DNA of 64,000 nt from Homarus americanus (lineage: Eukaryota; Arthropoda; Malacostraca; Decapoda; Nephropidae). Location of the stretch: positions 11,954,282-12,018,281 of the forward strand of contig NW_024736071.1 in the NCBI RefSeq assembly GCF_018991925.1. The letters are read 5' to 3'. Every line of letters starts with the position of its first letter. Position 1 is the first letter of the stretch. The notes under the pieces were generated by a model that saw nothing but the letters and a program-made list of their open reading frames with translations, ran no database searches and was not told where the DNA came from. A program made the position numbers and the translations under genes. Positions 62,962-64,000 of the stretch are shown in pieces.

Positions 62962-63482
62962 GTATAGGTGGCGTGTAGGTAGACTAGGTGGCGTGTAGGT
63001 AGACTAGGTGGCGTGTAGGTAGATTAGGTGGCGTGTAGGTAGACTAGGTGGCAGGTGAGACTGTGGCGTGCAGGCACTATAGGTGGCGTAGGCAGACCAG
63101 GTGGCGTGGTAGACCAGGTGGCGTGTAGGCAGGACTCAAAAAGTGCAGGCAGACCGGTGGCGTGTAGGCAGACCAGGTGGTGTAGGCAAACCAGGTGTGC
63201 GGAAGGAGGGCTCAGTAAGTGTAGGTAGACCAGGTGGTGGTGTAGGCAGACCAGGTGGCGTGTAGGTAGACTAGGTGGCGTGTAGGTAGACTAGGTGGCG
63301 TGTAGGTAGACTAGGTGGTGTGTAGGCAGACTGGGTGGCGTGTAGGTAGACTGGGTGGCGTGTAGGTAGACTGGGTGGCGGTAGACTAGGTGGCGTGTAG
63401 GTAGACTAGGTGGCGTGTAGGTAGACTAGGTGGCGTGTAGGTAGACTAGGTGGCGTGTAGGTAGACTAGGTGGTGTGTGTCA
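62962..63482. repeat. 20-bp minisatellite (ACTAGGTGGCGTGTAGGTAG)
   Basis: About 25 copies of ACTAGGTGGCGTGTAGGTAG. The outer parts are regular, and the middle section (63060-63240) is diverged with GCAGACCAGGTGG variants and two unrelated short inserts. Confidence 0.92.
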
Positions 63483-63705
63483 TGTCTAGGAAAAAGTATG
63501 ATGCGTGCAGCTGGTTTCGGTGAGCTGTAAGACGCGTGCAGCTGGTCTAAGAGGCGCGTGGCAGTCTAGGAGAAGCTGTAAGAGGTGCATGGCAGTCTAG
63601 GAAAGCCGAGAGAAGCGCGTGGCAATCTATGAGAGCTGTGAGTGGCGCGTGGCAGTTTGGGACGCTGAGACAGGCGCATGGCAATCAAGGAAAGCTGAGA
63701 GATAG
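63483..63705. repeat. degenerate ~35-bp repeat (GAGCTGTAAGAGGCGCGTGG)
   Basis: Six or so diverged copies of a unit approximating GAAAGCTGAGAGAGGCGCGTGG + CAGTCTAG, ending near 63705. The minus-strand 70-residue frame (RLPRATHSSHRLPRAS) is derived from it. Confidence 0.7.
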
Positions 63706-64000
63706 ATGAGTGACGTATACAATAGCCTAATATTACCGTAAAGAAAAGAAAAATATTAGGAGCTTCGTCGCAAGTCAAAATTTTAGTCCAGTAAGATCAT
63801 TTTCAACTACCTCATGAAAAAAAAAAACACCACCACACCTTTTTATCAGCTAAAAGATCAGGTACAATTTACAAGTAACTAAGGATCATTTACAAGTTGT
63901 CCAGTAAGTATTTAAGGGAATCTATCAACGAATGACTGTTTTATTTAGAGTTAATCGATTATGAAAGCACTTTACACACTAAGAGAAAATATCCCTTATA
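63706..64000. other. AT-rich right end, no feature seen
   Basis: Unique-looking sequence with an A11 run near 63819-63829. Confidence 0.4.

Overview
This window looks like gene-poor, repeat-dense nuclear DNA from an arthropod. A decapod crustacean is my best guess, but that is inference. The reasons are very dense long microsatellites ((CA)n, (TA)n, (CT)n, (ACAT)n), several tracts of the arthropod telomere-type pentamer TTAGG/CCTAA, and fragments of LINE, Ty3/gypsy, SINE and Tc1/mariner-type elements. I found no bacterial-style gene organisation. No host protein-coding gene can be called with confidence. Only a few weak exon or ORF candidates are listed (5.5-5.7 kb, 31.2-31.5 kb, 62.6-62.9 kb).

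Layout. 0-6.5 kb: a 36-bp minisatellite, two long CT runs inside a pyrimidine-rich block, ACAT/ACAG microsatellites, a 120-bp hairpin MITE with a target duplication, and two G/T-rich minisatellites. 6.6-11.2 kb: one large 39-bp tandem array (array A). Its period is divisible by three, so it creates very long spurious open frames on both strands. 11.2-13.6 kb: a dispersed repeat carrying TTAGG units, a long TA tract, and the 3' end of a Ty3/gypsy retrotransposon (RT tail, RNase H, polypurine tract, one complete LTR). 13.6-24.0 kb: a second, larger satellite (array B). It has nested structure: ~23-bp palindromic sub-units build ~180- and ~255-bp monomers, and some monomers are inverted. It runs into a 100-N assembly gap (24015-24114).

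24-43 kb is lower in tandem repeats. It holds 3' pieces of two LINE families (24.3, 26.5 and 36.3-37.8 kb), a tRNA-derived SINE (29.6-30.0 kb), TA tracts at 33.6-34.0 kb around a dispersed 76-bp repeat, a 14-bp GTGGGTGT-type minisatellite (32.4-32.8 kb), and two related ~164-bp MITEs with TA target duplications (39.0 and 43.0 kb). 43-64 kb contains many short minisatellites, a family of inverted-repeat elements with TTAGG pentamers in or beside the loop (43.3, 44.9 and 60.85 kb), two longer interstitial CCTAA tracts (52.1 and 57.3 kb), a ~377-bp CA tract (55.3-55.7 kb), a 5'-truncated LINE reverse transcriptase (61.1-62.56 kb), and a 20-bp minisatellite near the right end.

The genes present do not work together as a pathway. 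All recognisable coding sequence is decayed mobile-element protein. The most interesting material is structural: array B with its perfect 47-nt palindrome and inversion switches; the gypsy fragment whose RNase H runs straight into the 3' LTR with no integrase; covariation in a LINE 3' hairpin; and telomere-type pentamers carried by dispersed elements. Many one-base length differences between repeat copies suggest that consensus quality is uneven, especially from 17.4 to 24.0 kb.
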